64,000 nucleotides of DNA, taken from positions 1 through 64,000 of the forward strand of contig NZ_JAAMQU010000013.1 in NCBI RefSeq assembly GCF_013522925.1, read 5' to 3'. The translations under genes and the position numbers were made by a program. Below the pieces are notes generated by a model that saw only the letters and a program-made list of their open reading frames with translations, ran no database searches and was not told the origin of the DNA. Every line of letters starts with the position of its first letter. Position 1 is the first letter of the stretch. Positions 14,192 through 23,228 of this stretch are shown here, piece after piece. This DNA is from Pseudomonas japonica (lineage in GTDB: Bacteria; Pseudomonadota; Gammaproteobacteria; Pseudomonadales; Pseudomonadaceae).

Positions 14192-16612
14192 TCAAGCCAT
14201 CCCCCCCGCCGCCCCGCCATACTGCTGGCCGCTTTCTGCGGCACGGCCATCTTCCAGCAATACCTCGCTGAACAGGGCTTGCAGCGCCTCGAAGCGTACC
14301 GGCCGGGCGATGACGCCGCTGATGCCGGCGTCGCGGCAGCGTTGGCGATCAGTGCCCACGGCGCTATCGATCACCGCCAACAGTTTCCATTGGGCATTGC
14401 TCGCCATTTGCTGTAACCGCCGCGCCTGTTCCACCAGAGGTTCCAACGGGCCGTTGCCGTCCAGCAACAATGCGGCTGCAGGGTGAGCAGCCAAGGCTTC
14501 GAGCGCCGCAGCTTCGCCTTCTACCGTGCGCACCTCATAACCAAGCCGCAGCAGCATGCCACGCGTGAACAGTTGATCCACCCGCTCACTTTCGATCATC
14601 ACCACCAGGCAATCGCCCGGCCGCCGCATCGCGCCTTCGCTATCAACAGTACGGGGGCGTACGGGTTGGGCGGCGGGCGGTGCGTCCACGCCCAGGCTCA
14701 GGGTCAATTCAAAGCAGCTGCCTTCACCCGGCGTGGACTGGTGGCTCAGGGTTCCGCCCACCAGCGTTGCCAGCTGCCGACAGATCGCCAGGCCAATTCC
14801 AAGGCCGCCGTGCTCGCGAGTCATCGAACCATCCACCTGGTAGAACTGCTGATACAACGCATCGCTGTCCAGGCTGAAGCCGATGCCAGTGTCGATCACT
14901 CGAAACACCACACGCACTTCGCTGTAATGCTGTTCCACGGCCTCCACCATCAACGTAACGCCGCCTTCGCGGGTGAACTTGATGGCGTTATCCAGCAGGC
15001 GGGCCAGGCACAGCGCCATTTTCTTCAAATCGCCCTGCAGAACCCCAGGCACGCCCGGGACCACTTCGGTACGCAGCGCCAGGCCTTTTTCATTCGCTTG
15101 CGCCACAAATTGCATGTGCAGGCTGTCGAGCAACACCTGCAGGCGGAAGGGTTCCACCCGCGGCGCCAGCCGGCCGGCTTGCAGCTCGGTAAGTATCAGA
15201 ATGTCGTCGACCATGCGCATCATGTCGCGGGCCGAGCGGGTGGCGGTTTGCTGATATGAACTGAGCTCGCCGTTCATCGGCACGGTCTGCATCAGCTCCA
15301 GGGACCCGATCACACCGTTCATTGGCGTGCGCAGTTCATGGGTAACCGTAGCCAGGAACTCGTCCTTCAGGCGATTACTCTGAGACAGCCGCTGGTTGAG
15401 GGCTTCAAGCTTATGGCCGGCATCCAGCAGTACCTGCGCCTGTTGCTCACGCATCACGTTGATGCGATCGGCCAAGGCCAGCGACAGCAGCGCCACTTCC
15501 AGCGCCGAGCCCAACTGGCTGGCGTACATGGTGAGAAACACGTTAGGCAGCAGCCCGAGCACCATCAAGGTGTTGACGATGCCGCCCACCAGAAACGCCG
15601 ACCAGGCGATCATGAAGTAACGCGCCTGCCGCTGCCCCTTGAACCAGGCAATGATCCCCGCGCTGAAGATCACCACGGTGAACACCAGCGCCAGCCCGGT
15701 AGCCAGGCGCAAGGCCAGCCCATAGCTCGCCATCAGGGAGATTGCCATCACCCCGACCCCCGCGCCCATCAGCAGCTTGAGCAGCCAATCCAGCCAGCGT
15801 GCGTGGCCCGCCGTGCGGAGGAAGTGCCGGGAAAACTGGCAGCCAAAAAAGGCCGCGGCGCCGATCAGGAAAGGGGTGGCTGCGTTGGCCCACCAAGGGT
15901 TGTTCGGCCAGAAGAACTGGATACCTGCCCCGTTCACCGATACCTGGTACAAGCCGAACGAGGCGATATAAAGGATGTAGTACAGGTAGCTGGTATCGCG
16001 CACGCTCAAATAAATGAACAGGTTGTAGACCAGCATCACCAGCAGCACGCCGTAGATCAGGCCGAATACGTAGAGCCGCTCGGGCTGCGCCTCCAGAAAG
16101 GCTTCGGCGGACCACAGCGACAATGGCACCTGCACCGATCCCTCGCTCTGCACCCGAATCAAGGCCGTGCGTGCTTCGCCGGGTTTGAGCGGCACGTTGA
16201 ACACGTAGTTGTTCTGGCGAATGGGGCGGCTGTCCCACGGCAATTCATCGCCGGTTTTCGCCTCCAGGTGCCAGCTGCCGCGGCCATCCTGAAGGTAAAG
16301 ATCGACGTGGTCCATCGGCGGGTAGGCAAGCTCCAGCAGCCACGTACGCGCGCCGCTGTCATCCTGGCGTGGCAGGTAGCGCAGCGGGATCTTCAGCCAG
16401 AAGGCGGAGCTGGAATAGCCGGCGTTCAACACCTGGGTGGTGTTGGGCGTGAAGGGCTGGGACAACACCTGCTCGATGGTCGCGGTGCTGGTTTTATCTT
16501 CGAAGTACGACAGCTCCCGGCCCAGCGGCAGGTTGCGGGTACTGTCGTCAAAGTCGACGGCGGTCGCAAGCGATGGCAACCAACACAGCATCAGAAAGAG
16601 AATGTAGCGCAT
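14192..16612 (-). CDS. Membrane hybrid sensor histidine kinase (7TM-DISM, HisKA, HATPase, degenerate REC)
   Basis: This 806-residue protein begins with a signal peptide (MRYILFLMLCWLPSLATA). A periplasmic 7TMR-DISMED2 sensor domain (about residues 25-160) and seven membrane helices of the 7TMR-DISM type (about 180-380) follow. The HisKA domain contains DEFLATVTHELRTPMNGVIG with the phospho-accepting His, and the HATPase region has the N box LLDNAIKF, DTGIGF and GGLGIGLAICRQL. The C-terminal receiver-like domain keeps LLLDGNG, but its first-strand acidic pair is changed to I-E and the conserved Lys to Arg (ARPVR), so it is probably a poor phospho-acceptor. ATG 16612 is preferred to an upstream start because it begins the signal peptide. 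No partner regulator lies nearby and the ligand is unknown. Confidence 0.9.
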   Translation of the reverse strand: MRYILFLMLCWLPSLATAVDFDDSTRNLPLGRELSYFEDKTSTATIEQVLSQPFTPNTTQVLNAGYSSSAFWLKIPLRYLPRQDDSGARTWLLELAYPPMDHVDLYLQDGRGSWHLEAKTGDELPWDSRPIRQNNYVFNVPLKPGEARTALIRVQSEGSVQVPLSLWSAEAFLEAQPERLYVFGLIYGVLLVMLVYNLFIYLSVRDTSYLYYILYIASFGLYQVSVNGAGIQFFWPNNPWWANAATPFLIGAAAFFGCQFSRHFLRTAGHARWLDWLLKLLMGAGVGVMAISLMASYGLALRLATGLALVFTVVIFSAGIIAWFKGQRQARYFMIAWSAFLVGGIVNTLMVLGLLPNVFLTMYASQLGSALEVALLSLALADRINVMREQQAQVLLDAGHKLEALNQRLSQSNRLKDEFLATVTHELRTPMNGVIGSLELMQTVPMNGELSSYQQTATRSARDMMRMVDDILILTELQAGRLAPRVEPFRLQVLLDSLHMQFVAQANEKGLALRTEVVPGVPGVLQGDLKKMALCLARLLDNAIKFTREGGVTLMVEAVEQHYSEVRVVFRVIDTGIGFSLDSDALYQQFYQVDGSMTREHGGLGIGLAICRQLATLVGGTLSHQSTPGEGSCFELTLSLGVDAPPAAQPVRPRTVDSEGAMRRPGDCLVVMIESERVDQLFTRGMLLRLGYEVRTVEGEAAALEALAAHPAAALLLDGNGPLEPLVEQARRLQQMASNAQWKLLAVIDSAVGTDRQRCRDAGISGVIARPVRFEALQALFSEVLLEDGRAAESGQQYGGAAGGMA

Positions 16613-16859
16613 ACAGCCCCAGTTCAGGCACCTGCAGCATCGGGAAGCCTCCCCAGTTCCCTTTGAGTCGACGTGCTGGCAACCTGTTATCAATTTTGCC
16701 GCATCCTACCATAGCCTTCGACGTCTGCATCCTGCTTGCAACAATTGCCGACAGCCGCTCTGTGATGCACCGCTGCCACCCGTGAACAGGGCGTGCGAGG
16801 CTTCAAAACGGTACAGCCCCGCGCACCGCACGGCGGCTTTGGTGGTAAGCTCGCGCACC

Positions 16860-17657
16860 ATGAATACCTATACCTCACGCCCTGTTGTTCTATGCCTCTC
16901 GGGCCATGACCCGAGCGGTGGTGCCGGCCTGCAGGCCGATATCGAAGCCTTGCTCGCACAAGGTTGTCACGCCGCGCCCGCGATAACGGCCCTTACGGTG
17001 CAGAACACCGTGGACGTTATCGACTTCCGCGTGCTGGACCGCGCCTGGGTGCTGGCCCAGGCGCAGGCGGTCATGGCCGACTCGCCTATCGCGGCAATCA
17101 AGCTGGGCATGCTCGGCTCGCTGGAAATGGTCGATACCGTCGCCGAGCTGATCCTCGCCAACCCGGGCGTTGCGGTGGTGTGCGATCCTGTGCTGCGCGC
17201 GGGCGGGGGTGGGCGGCTGGGCAAGGATGAAGTGGGCTATGCCATTCGCGAGCGGATCTTGCCGCTGGCCACCATCACCACGCCTAACCTTCCCGAGGCA
17301 CGCATCCTGGCCGAGCTGCCGGACGGCAGCGCCGAGGCCTGTGCCGAACGGCTGCTCCAGCACTGCGCCCATGTGTTGATCACGGGCGGCCATGGCGACG
17401 AACAGGAAATCCACAACCGGCTGTACGGCCGTAACGGCCTGCGAGAAACACGCACTTGCCAGCGACTGCCTGGCAGCTACCATGGGTCTGGGTGCACCCT
17501 GGCCAGCGCCTTGGCCGGCCGTCTGGCGCTGGGCGAAACCCTGCCCAGCGCGGTGCGTTCGGCGCTTGACTACACCTGGCGCACACTGCGTGACGCAGAA
17601 CGCCTGGGCCAGGGGCAATACGTCCCCCGGCGGCTGCCGCTCGACTTCTGTTCCTGA
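16860..17657 (+). CDS. thiD: Hydroxymethylpyrimidine/phosphomethylpyrimidine kinase
   Basis: This 265-residue enzyme phosphorylates HMP and HMP-P to HMP-PP for thiamine synthesis. The substrate motif LSGHDPSGGAGLQADIEA is at the N-terminus, and the ribokinase-like C-terminal motif GSGCTLASALAGRLA carries the catalytic residues. ATG 16860 is chosen because the conserved TSRPVVLCLSGHD segment starts there; the frame is open back to 16782. It is followed 52 bp later by thiE, the next enzyme of the pathway, and then hemL, an order usual in Pseudomonas. No TPP riboswitch is evident before the gene. Confidence 0.95.
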   Translation: MNTYTSRPVVLCLSGHDPSGGAGLQADIEALLAQGCHAAPAITALTVQNTVDVIDFRVLDRAWVLAQAQAVMADSPIAAIKLGMLGSLEMVDTVAELILANPGVAVVCDPVLRAGGGGRLGKDEVGYAIRERILPLATITTPNLPEARILAELPDGSAEACAERLLQHCAHVLITGGHGDEQEIHNRLYGRNGLRETRTCQRLPGSYHGSGCTLASALAGRLALGETLPSAVRSALDYTWRTLRDAERLGQGQYVPRRLPLDFCS

Positions 17658-17709
17658 TGATCCGCGACGCCAGGCGCAGGACGCTCCTCGACGCCCCAAG
17701 AGGTTTGAC

Positions 17710-18333
17710 ATGAAACTACGCGGCCTTTACGCCATCACCGACCACAAGTTGCTCAGTGGCCATTTTCTCGATTACGTGAAAGCGGCCCTGGATGGCGGCG
17801 TAACACTGCTGCAGTATCGGGACAAACGCCAGGAAGATGCCCGGCGCCTGCGCGAAGCCGAAACACTCAAGCGCCTTTGCGAAGGCTACAAGACCCAACT
17901 CATCATCAACGACGACGCCGAGCTGGCCGCCCGTCTCGGTGTTGGCGTTCATCTGGGGCAGACCGACGGCCCGTTGCCTCCGGCACGCAGCCTGCTTGGC
18001 CGCAACGCGATCATCGGCGCCACCTGCCACGCCAACCTCGAGCTGGCGCGTGAAGCCGCCGCCAATGGCGCGAGCTATGTTGCCTTCGGCCGCTTTTTCA
18101 ACTCCTCCACCAAACCGGAAGCGCCGCCCGCCAGCCTCGACCTGCTGGCCGATGCCCGGCGCCAGCTCAAGCTGCCGATTTGCGTCATCGGCGGCATTAC
18201 GCTGGACAACGCGCCCCTGCTGCTTGAACGCGGCGCCGACCTGCTGGCGGTCGTGCATTCGCTGTTCGCCGCCGATACCGCAAATGAAGTCACCCGCCGC
18301 GCCCGCGCTTTCAATGCGCTGTTCGGCGCCTGA
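17710..18333 (+). CDS. thiE: Thiamine-phosphate synthase
   Basis: This 207-residue TIM-barrel enzyme joins HMP-PP and thiazole phosphate to give thiamine monophosphate. The family motifs are MKLRGLYAIT at the start, LQYRDK (pyrophosphate binding), LIINDDAELAARLGVGVHLGQTD given here as INDDAELAARLGVGVHLGQ, YVAFGRFFNSSTKP, and PICVIGGITLDN near the end. ATG 17710 follows AGAGGTTTGAC, a good ribosome site. It lies between thiD and hemL and is probably expressed with thiD. Confidence 0.95.
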   Translation: MKLRGLYAITDHKLLSGHFLDYVKAALDGGVTLLQYRDKRQEDARRLREAETLKRLCEGYKTQLIINDDAELAARLGVGVHLGQTDGPLPPARSLLGRNAIIGATCHANLELAREAAANGASYVAFGRFFNSSTKPEAPPASLDLLADARRQLKLPICVIGGITLDNAPLLLERGADLLAVVHSLFAADTANEVTRRARAFNALFGA

Positions 18334-18354
18334 ACCGATCGAGAGAATTGTCCC

Positions 18355-19635
18355 ATGTCCCGCTCTGAAAACCTGTTCGCCGCCGCCCAGAAACACATCC
18401 CCGGCGGCGTGAATTCACCTGTCCGCGCGTTCAAGAGCGTTGGCGGTACGCCCCTGTTCTTCAAGCATGCGGCCGGTGCGTACGTGACCGACGAAGACGA
18501 CAAACGCTATGTGGACTACGTAGGCTCGTGGGGCCCGATGATCCTGGGGCACAGCCACCCAGACGTGCTTCAAGCCGTACGGGATCAGCTCGAGCATGGC
18601 CTTTCCTACGGCGCGCCCACCGAGATGGAAACCCACATGGCCGAGCTGGTGTGCTCGCTGGTGCCCTCCATGGAAATGGTGCGGATGGTCAGCTCCGGCA
18701 CCGAAGCCACCATGAGCGCCATTCGGCTTGCCCGAGGCTTCACCGGGCGCGACAGCATCATCAAGTTCGAAGGCTGCTACCACGGCCACTCCGATAGCCT
18801 GCTGGTAAAGGCCGGCAGCGGGGCGCTCACCCTGGGGGTGCCAAGTTCACCAGGGGTGCCGGCCGCCTTCGCGCGCCACACGCTCACCCTGCCCTTCAAC
18901 GACCTGGACGAAGTTGAAAAAACCCTGGCCGAGTCGGGCTCGGAAGTCGCCTGCATCATCGTTGAGCCCGTGGCCGGGAACATGAACTGCGTGCCGCCAG
19001 CGCCAGGCTTCCTGGAAGGCTTGCGCACGCTGTGTGACCGCCACGGCGTGGTGCTGATCTTCGACGAAGTGATGACAGGCTTCCGCGTTGCGCTCGGTGG
19101 TGCCCAGGCGTATTACGGCGTCACGCCAGACCTGTCCACCTTCGGCAAGATCATCGGCGGCGGGATGCCGGTGGGCTGTTTCGGCGGCAAGCGCGAGATC
19201 ATGTCCCACATCGCACCGCTGGGCCCGGTGTACCAGGCCGGTACGCTTTCAGGTAATCCTCTGGCCATGGCTGCGGGGCTGACTACCCTCAAGCTGATCA
19301 GCCGCCCGGGGTTCCATGACGAATTGACGGCCTACACGAGTGCGATGCTGGACGGCCTGCAGCAGCGCGCCGACGCGGCACAGATCCCCTTCGTAACCAC
19401 CCAGGCGGGCGGCATGTTCGGGCTCTATTTCAGCGGTGCCGACGATATCGTCACCTTCCAGGATGTGATGGCCAGCGACGCGGAACGATTCAAGCGGTTC
19501 TTCCATCTCATGCTTGACGGTGGCGTCTATCTCGCGCCTAGCGCGTTCGAAGCGGGCTTCACCTCCATTGCTCATGGCGAAGCGGAAATGAAGATCACTT
19601 TGGACGCTGCGGAGCGGGCCTTCGCCCAGCTGTAA
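18355..19635 (+). CDS. hemL: Glutamate-1-semialdehyde 2,1-aminomutase
   Basis: This 426-residue PLP enzyme converts glutamate 1-semialdehyde to 5-aminolevulinate, the second step of the C5 route to haem. The motifs are IPGGVNSPVRAF at the N-terminus, SSGTEATMSAIRLAR, FDEVMTGFRVA, and the PLP-binding lysine at residue 265 in STFGKIIGGGMPVG. The length is standard for the family. It starts 21 bp after thiE. Downstream, an imperfect hairpin (AGCCACGC...GCGTGTGGCT, 19648-19675) could end transcription, although it lacks a T run. Confidence 0.97.
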   Translation: MSRSENLFAAAQKHIPGGVNSPVRAFKSVGGTPLFFKHAAGAYVTDEDDKRYVDYVGSWGPMILGHSHPDVLQAVRDQLEHGLSYGAPTEMETHMAELVCSLVPSMEMVRMVSSGTEATMSAIRLARGFTGRDSIIKFEGCYHGHSDSLLVKAGSGALTLGVPSSPGVPAAFARHTLTLPFNDLDEVEKTLAESGSEVACIIVEPVAGNMNCVPPAPGFLEGLRTLCDRHGVVLIFDEVMTGFRVALGGAQAYYGVTPDLSTFGKIIGGGMPVGCFGGKREIMSHIAPLGPVYQAGTLSGNPLAMAAGLTTLKLISRPGFHDELTAYTSAMLDGLQQRADAAQIPFVTTQAGGMFGLYFSGADDIVTFQDVMASDAERFKRFFHLMLDGGVYLAPSAFEAGFTSIAHGEAEMKITLDAAERAFAQL

Positions 19636-19790
19636 GGGGCAACGCCGAGCCACGCGCCCCCTATGGCGTGTGGCTATCACGGAAAAATCCGAGTAAAGAC
19701 TTTGTAAGGTGTGACCGGCTTATTTCATAATGCGCACATTGTTATCCCGAGGGTGGCACTGCCCGCCCGCTCAGAGGTAAATCGATCCCC

Positions 19791-20339
19791 ATGAACCGCA
19801 CCGGCCGCGCCCTCGCCATGGGCTGCCTGTTGCTTCTCGGTCCGCTGCTGGCTCAAGCTGACGGCAATTCGTTGCTGGTGCCTGCCCCCAGCCGCTGCAC
19901 CCTTGATACCGCTCCTGCTTCGCTCGCCCAAGCCGTTACGGCATGCCAGCAGGCGGCGGCAGGTGGGGACGCCCAGGCGCAGTACGAACTCGGCCGGTTC
20001 TATTACGACGGCAAGCAGACCGAGCGCGACCTCAATCAGGCCTTGAATTATTTCGAGCAGGCTTCGTTGCAGGGCAATGCCGACGCTCAGTATCACCTGG
20101 GGTTGATGTTTTTCCGGGGCGAAGGCGTGCCGGCGAACAATATCCAGGCCTATATCGTGCTGAAAATGGCAGCCGTGAACGGAGCCGAGGATGCCCTGGA
20201 CTCCGCCGACGAGGTGTCGGCCAGCATGAGCCACGAAGACCTGGAACGCGCTACCGAGGTGCTGGGGCAGATTTTCCGCAAATACCTGCTCGAGCTGCAG
20301 ACCGCGGACGGGCGCACCCCCTTCGCTCCGCTTCCGTAG
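19791..20339 (+). CDS. Secreted SEL1/TPR repeat protein
   Basis: This 182-residue protein has a Sec signal peptide (MNRTGRALAMGCLLLLGPLLAQA). Two Sel1-like repeats follow: AQYELGRFYYDGKQTERDLNQALNYFEQA and AQYHLGLMFFRGEGVPANNIQAYIVLKMA (quoted in part: QYELGRFYYDGKQTERD, QYHLGLMFFRGEGV). Sel1 repeats form an alpha-helical protein-binding scaffold; a periplasmic role is likely but the partner is unknown. It is monocistronic and ends 1 bp before the convergent DUF1820 gene. Confidence 0.85.
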   Translation: MNRTGRALAMGCLLLLGPLLAQADGNSLLVPAPSRCTLDTAPASLAQAVTACQQAAAGGDAQAQYELGRFYYDGKQTERDLNQALNYFEQASLQGNADAQYHLGLMFFRGEGVPANNIQAYIVLKMAAVNGAEDALDSADEVSASMSHEDLERATEVLGQIFRKYLLELQTADGRTPFAPLP

Positions 20340-20340
20340 G

Positions 20341-20667
20341 CTATTTTTCGGGCAGGGGCACTGGGAACGGCATCACGTTGCCGGTCATTTTTGCGTCGGA
20401 AATCTTTGCGGTGCCCAGCCGCTCCACTTCATCGATCCGCACGATCGAATGCACCGGCACAAAGCTGCGGGTAACGCCTTCGAACTGGGCTTTAAGCTTT
20501 TCTTCGCCCGGATCAACGATCATCTGGGTACGTTCGCCGAACACGAACTCTTCTACCTCGAGAAAGCCCCACAGGTCGCTCTGGTAAATATGCCGGGCAT
20601 ACATTTCGAACACTTGGCCCTGGTTCAGGAAGATCACTTTGTAAATAGGTTCTTCGCGCTTGGTCAT
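20341..20667 (-). CDS. DUF1820 family protein
   Basis: This 108-residue cytoplasmic protein begins MTKREEPIYKVIFLNQGQVFEMYAR and carries the DUF1820 core (SDLWGFLEVEEFVFGER, then IVDPGEEKLKAQFEGVTRSF and HSIVRIDEV). The family is widespread in gamma-proteobacteria and its function is not known. ATG 20667 is chosen because conservation starts there; the frame is open to 20769. It is convergent with the Sel1 gene and divergent from the ybeZ operon. Confidence 0.85.
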   Translation of the reverse strand: MTKREEPIYKVIFLNQGQVFEMYARHIYQSDLWGFLEVEEFVFGERTQMIVDPGEEKLKAQFEGVTRSFVPVHSIVRIDEVERLGTAKISDAKMTGNVMPFPVPLPEK

Positions 20668-20886
20668 CGTAGGCAGGAGTAACAACTGGAAAGAAAAAGG
20701 GCGCCGATCATACCACGCTGTCTTCGGCACGATTCCACCGCTGGTGCTTGCCGCGAAGCGCCCACGCAACTACCGTGACCCATTGCACCCCCGGTCGAGC
20801 GCGCCACGCGTTACGCTTTCCCCTCGCCGGCTCTGGGGTTATCCTTGAGCCCAACTTCTCAGCCGTAGAGCGGCCATAAAACGACC

Positions 20887-21879
20887 TTGAACGCACCCAT
20901 AGAACCCCATCGCTTCACCCTGGAGCCCTTCGAAGCTCGCCGTTTCGCCAACCTGTGCGGCCAATTCGACGAGCATTTGCGCCTGCTTGAGCAACGCCTG
21001 GATGTGGAAATCCGCAACCGGGGCAACCAGTTCGAGCTGATCGGCGACCCCGGGCATACCCACTCCGCCGAGCTTCTCCTGCGCCGCTTGTATCGGGAAA
21101 CCAAGGCCACCGAGCTTTCGCCGGACCTGGTTCACCTGTTCCTGCAGGAATCTGCCGTTGAGCAGCTGGACGACCCGGCGAACAACGAGGTCGCGGTCAC
21201 CCTGCGTACCCGCAAGGGCATGATCCGCCCCCGCGGGCTGAATCAGCAGCGTTATGTGAAGGCCGTGCTGGCCAACGATATCAACTTCGGTATCGGCCCG
21301 GCGGGCACCGGCAAGACGTATCTGGCGGTAGCGTGCGCGGTGGATGCGCTGGAGCGCGAACAGGTGCGCCGCATTCTGCTGGTAAGGCCTGCGGTTGAAG
21401 CGGGCGAAAAGCTTGGCTTCCTGCCAGGGGACCTCGCACAAAAGATCGACCCCTACCTGCGACCTCTCTACGACGCCTTGTATGAAATGCTGGGCTTTGA
21501 ACACGTGGCCAAGCTCATCGAGCGCCAGGTGATCGAAATCGCTCCGCTGGCCTACATGCGCGGCCGAACGCTGAACAACAGTTTCATCATCCTCGATGAA
21601 AGCCAGAACACCACCACCGAACAGATGAAGATGTTCCTGACCCGGATCGGCTTCGGTTCCACCGCGGTCATCACAGGGGACATCACCCAGGTCGACCTGC
21701 CCAAAGGCACTCGCTCGGGCCTGGCACACGTGATCGAAGTGCTCAAGGACGTACCAGGCATCAGCTTCACCCACTTCAAACCCAAGGATGTGGTCCGCCA
21801 TCCGCTGGTACAGCGAATCGTCGAGGCCTACGAGCGGTTCGACGAGCCGAAGCCGCGGGACACCACACCCCATGGTTGA
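20887..21879 (+). CDS. ybeZ: PhoH-like ATPase YbeZ
   Basis: This 330-residue protein of the PhoH family has an N-terminal RNA-binding-like region and a P-loop ATPase domain: Walker A GPAGTGKTYLA near residue 140, FLPGDLAQKIDPYLRPLYDAL, Walker B FIILDESQNTT, and GDITQVDLPKG. It works with YbeY in rRNA processing. The start is a TTG at 20887, since the conserved N-terminus NAPIEPHRF follows directly and no ATG is available. The gene heads the ybeZ-ybeY-ybeX-lnt operon and its end overlaps ybeY by 8 bp. Confidence 0.92.
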   Translation: MNAPIEPHRFTLEPFEARRFANLCGQFDEHLRLLEQRLDVEIRNRGNQFELIGDPGHTHSAELLLRRLYRETKATELSPDLVHLFLQESAVEQLDDPANNEVAVTLRTRKGMIRPRGLNQQRYVKAVLANDINFGIGPAGTGKTYLAVACAVDALEREQVRRILLVRPAVEAGEKLGFLPGDLAQKIDPYLRPLYDALYEMLGFEHVAKLIERQVIEIAPLAYMRGRTLNNSFIILDESQNTTTEQMKMFLTRIGFGSTAVITGDITQVDLPKGTRSGLAHVIEVLKDVPGISFTHFKPKDVVRHPLVQRIVEAYERFDEPKPRDTTPHG

Positions 21880-22345
21880 GCTCGACCTTCAGCAGGCCAC
21901 TTCGATCCCGGTGCCCAGCGGGGCGAAATTCCGCCAATGGTGCGAACTTGCGCTACGCCAGCGCACGGCGGATTCGGAACTCACGATCCGCCTCGTTGAC
22001 GAAGCGGAAGGGCAGATGTTGAACCGCACATACCGCCAGCGGGACTACGCCACCAACGTACTCTCGTTCCCGGCGGACGTGCCTGACGACATGCTGGACA
22101 TCCCACTGCTCGGCGACCTGGTCATCTGCGCCGCGGTGGTAGAGCGTGAGGCATCGGAGCAAGGCAAGGCGCCAGAGGCCCATTGGGCCCATATGGTGAT
22201 CCACGGCTGCCTGCACCTGCTGGGCTACGATCACATCGAAGATGAAGAGGCTGAAGAGATGGAAAGCCTGGAACGGGAGTTGCTTGCAGAACTCGGGCAC
22301 CCGGATCCGTATGCTGAAACCGTCACTGCGCCCCCTACCCCTTAA
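21872..22345 (+). CDS. ybeY: Endoribonuclease/rRNA maturation factor YbeY
   Basis: This 157-residue metalloenzyme is required for 16S rRNA 3' end maturation and 70S quality control. The zinc-binding motif HGCLHLLGYDH lies near residue 115, and TNVLSFPAD is the other conserved block. The ATG lies inside the last codons of ybeZ, implying translational coupling. Family length is normal, with a slightly extended Pro/Thr tail. Confidence 0.95.
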   Translation: MVELDLQQATSIPVPSGAKFRQWCELALRQRTADSELTIRLVDEAEGQMLNRTYRQRDYATNVLSFPADVPDDMLDIPLLGDLVICAAVVEREASEQGKAPEAHWAHMVIHGCLHLLGYDHIEDEEAEEMESLERELLAELGHPDPYAETVTAPPTP

Positions 22346-22380
22346 TCCGCTGTATCCAAGGAACACGAGTAAACAACGCC

Positions 22381-23220
22381 ATGAGCGAAGATCGATCGAG
22401 CAACGGGCAAAGGTCCTGGCTGGAAAAAATCACCCAGGCTTTTGTCCATGAGCCCAAGAATCGTCAGGAGCTGCTAGAGCTTCTGCGCGAAGCCCACAGC
22501 AACAAGCTGCTGGACAGCGAAGCCTTGAGCATCGTTGAAGGCGCCATCCAGGTCGCCGACCTGCAAGTACGGGACATCATGGTTCCGCGCTCGCAGATGA
22601 TCACCATCAAGGCCGTGCAAACGCCAAAGGACTTCCTTCCTTCGGTCATCGATGCGGCCCACTCGCGCTACCCGGTCATGGGCGAGAACCATGACGAAGT
22701 GCTCGGGGTATTGCTGGCCAAGGACCTGTTGCCGCTTATCCTTCAGGGCAGTACCGAAGGCTTCAACATCAAGGACCTGCTGCGCCCTGCGACGTTCGTG
22801 CCCGAGTCCAAGCGCCTGAACGTGCTGCTTCGCGAGTTTCGCGCCAACCATAACCACATGGCGATCGTGATTGACGAATACGGCGGCGTGGCAGGCCTGG
22901 TGACCATCGAAGACGTGCTTGAACAGATCGTCGGTGATATCGAAGACGAGCATGACGTTGAAGAAGACAGCTACATCAAGCCGCTGCCCAGTGGTGACTT
23001 CCTCGTCAAGGCACTGACACCGATCGAAAACTTCAACGAGTTTTTCGACAGCGAATTCTCCGATGATGAGTTCGACACCGTGGGCGGCCTGGTCATGAGT
23101 GCCTTTGGCCACTTGCCCAAGCGCAACGAAACCACCGTGATCGGTGAGTACCGTTTCCGCATCCTCAACGCCGACAGCCGGCGAATTCACTTGCTGCGTA
23201 TTACCCCGATCAACCGCTAA
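22381..23220 (+). CDS. ybeX: CorC/HlyC-family CBS-domain protein YbeX
   Basis: This 279-residue soluble protein has two CBS domains (about residues 65-190, with VRDIMVPRSQMITI and VIDEYGGVAGLVTIEDVLEQIVG, the latter quoted as IDEYGGVAGLVTIEDV). A C-terminal CorC_HlyC transporter-associated domain follows (DTVGGLVMSAFGHLPKRNE). Members were linked to Co/Mg efflux and, as YbeX, to ribosome metabolism together with YbeY. It lacks the membrane DUF21 domain. The start ATG 22381 is preceded by a 35-bp gap after ybeY. It is part of the ybeZ-lnt operon. Confidence 0.92.
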   Translation: MSEDRSSNGQRSWLEKITQAFVHEPKNRQELLELLREAHSNKLLDSEALSIVEGAIQVADLQVRDIMVPRSQMITIKAVQTPKDFLPSVIDAAHSRYPVMGENHDEVLGVLLAKDLLPLILQGSTEGFNIKDLLRPATFVPESKRLNVLLREFRANHNHMAIVIDEYGGVAGLVTIEDVLEQIVGDIEDEHDVEEDSYIKPLPSGDFLVKALTPIENFNEFFDSEFSDDEFDTVGGLVMSAFGHLPKRNETTVIGEYRFRILNADSRRIHLLRITPINR

Positions 23221-23228
23221 GGACCTTC

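Noticed and set aside
15338..16666. Plus-strand 442-codon frame opposite the histidine kinase
   Set aside because: GC-driven antisense frame, rich in His/Gln/Arg, with no recognisable domain.
19648..19675. Hairpin after hemL as an intrinsic terminator
   Set aside because: The stem has a 2-base bulge and no T run follows on either strand; kept only as a remark under hemL.
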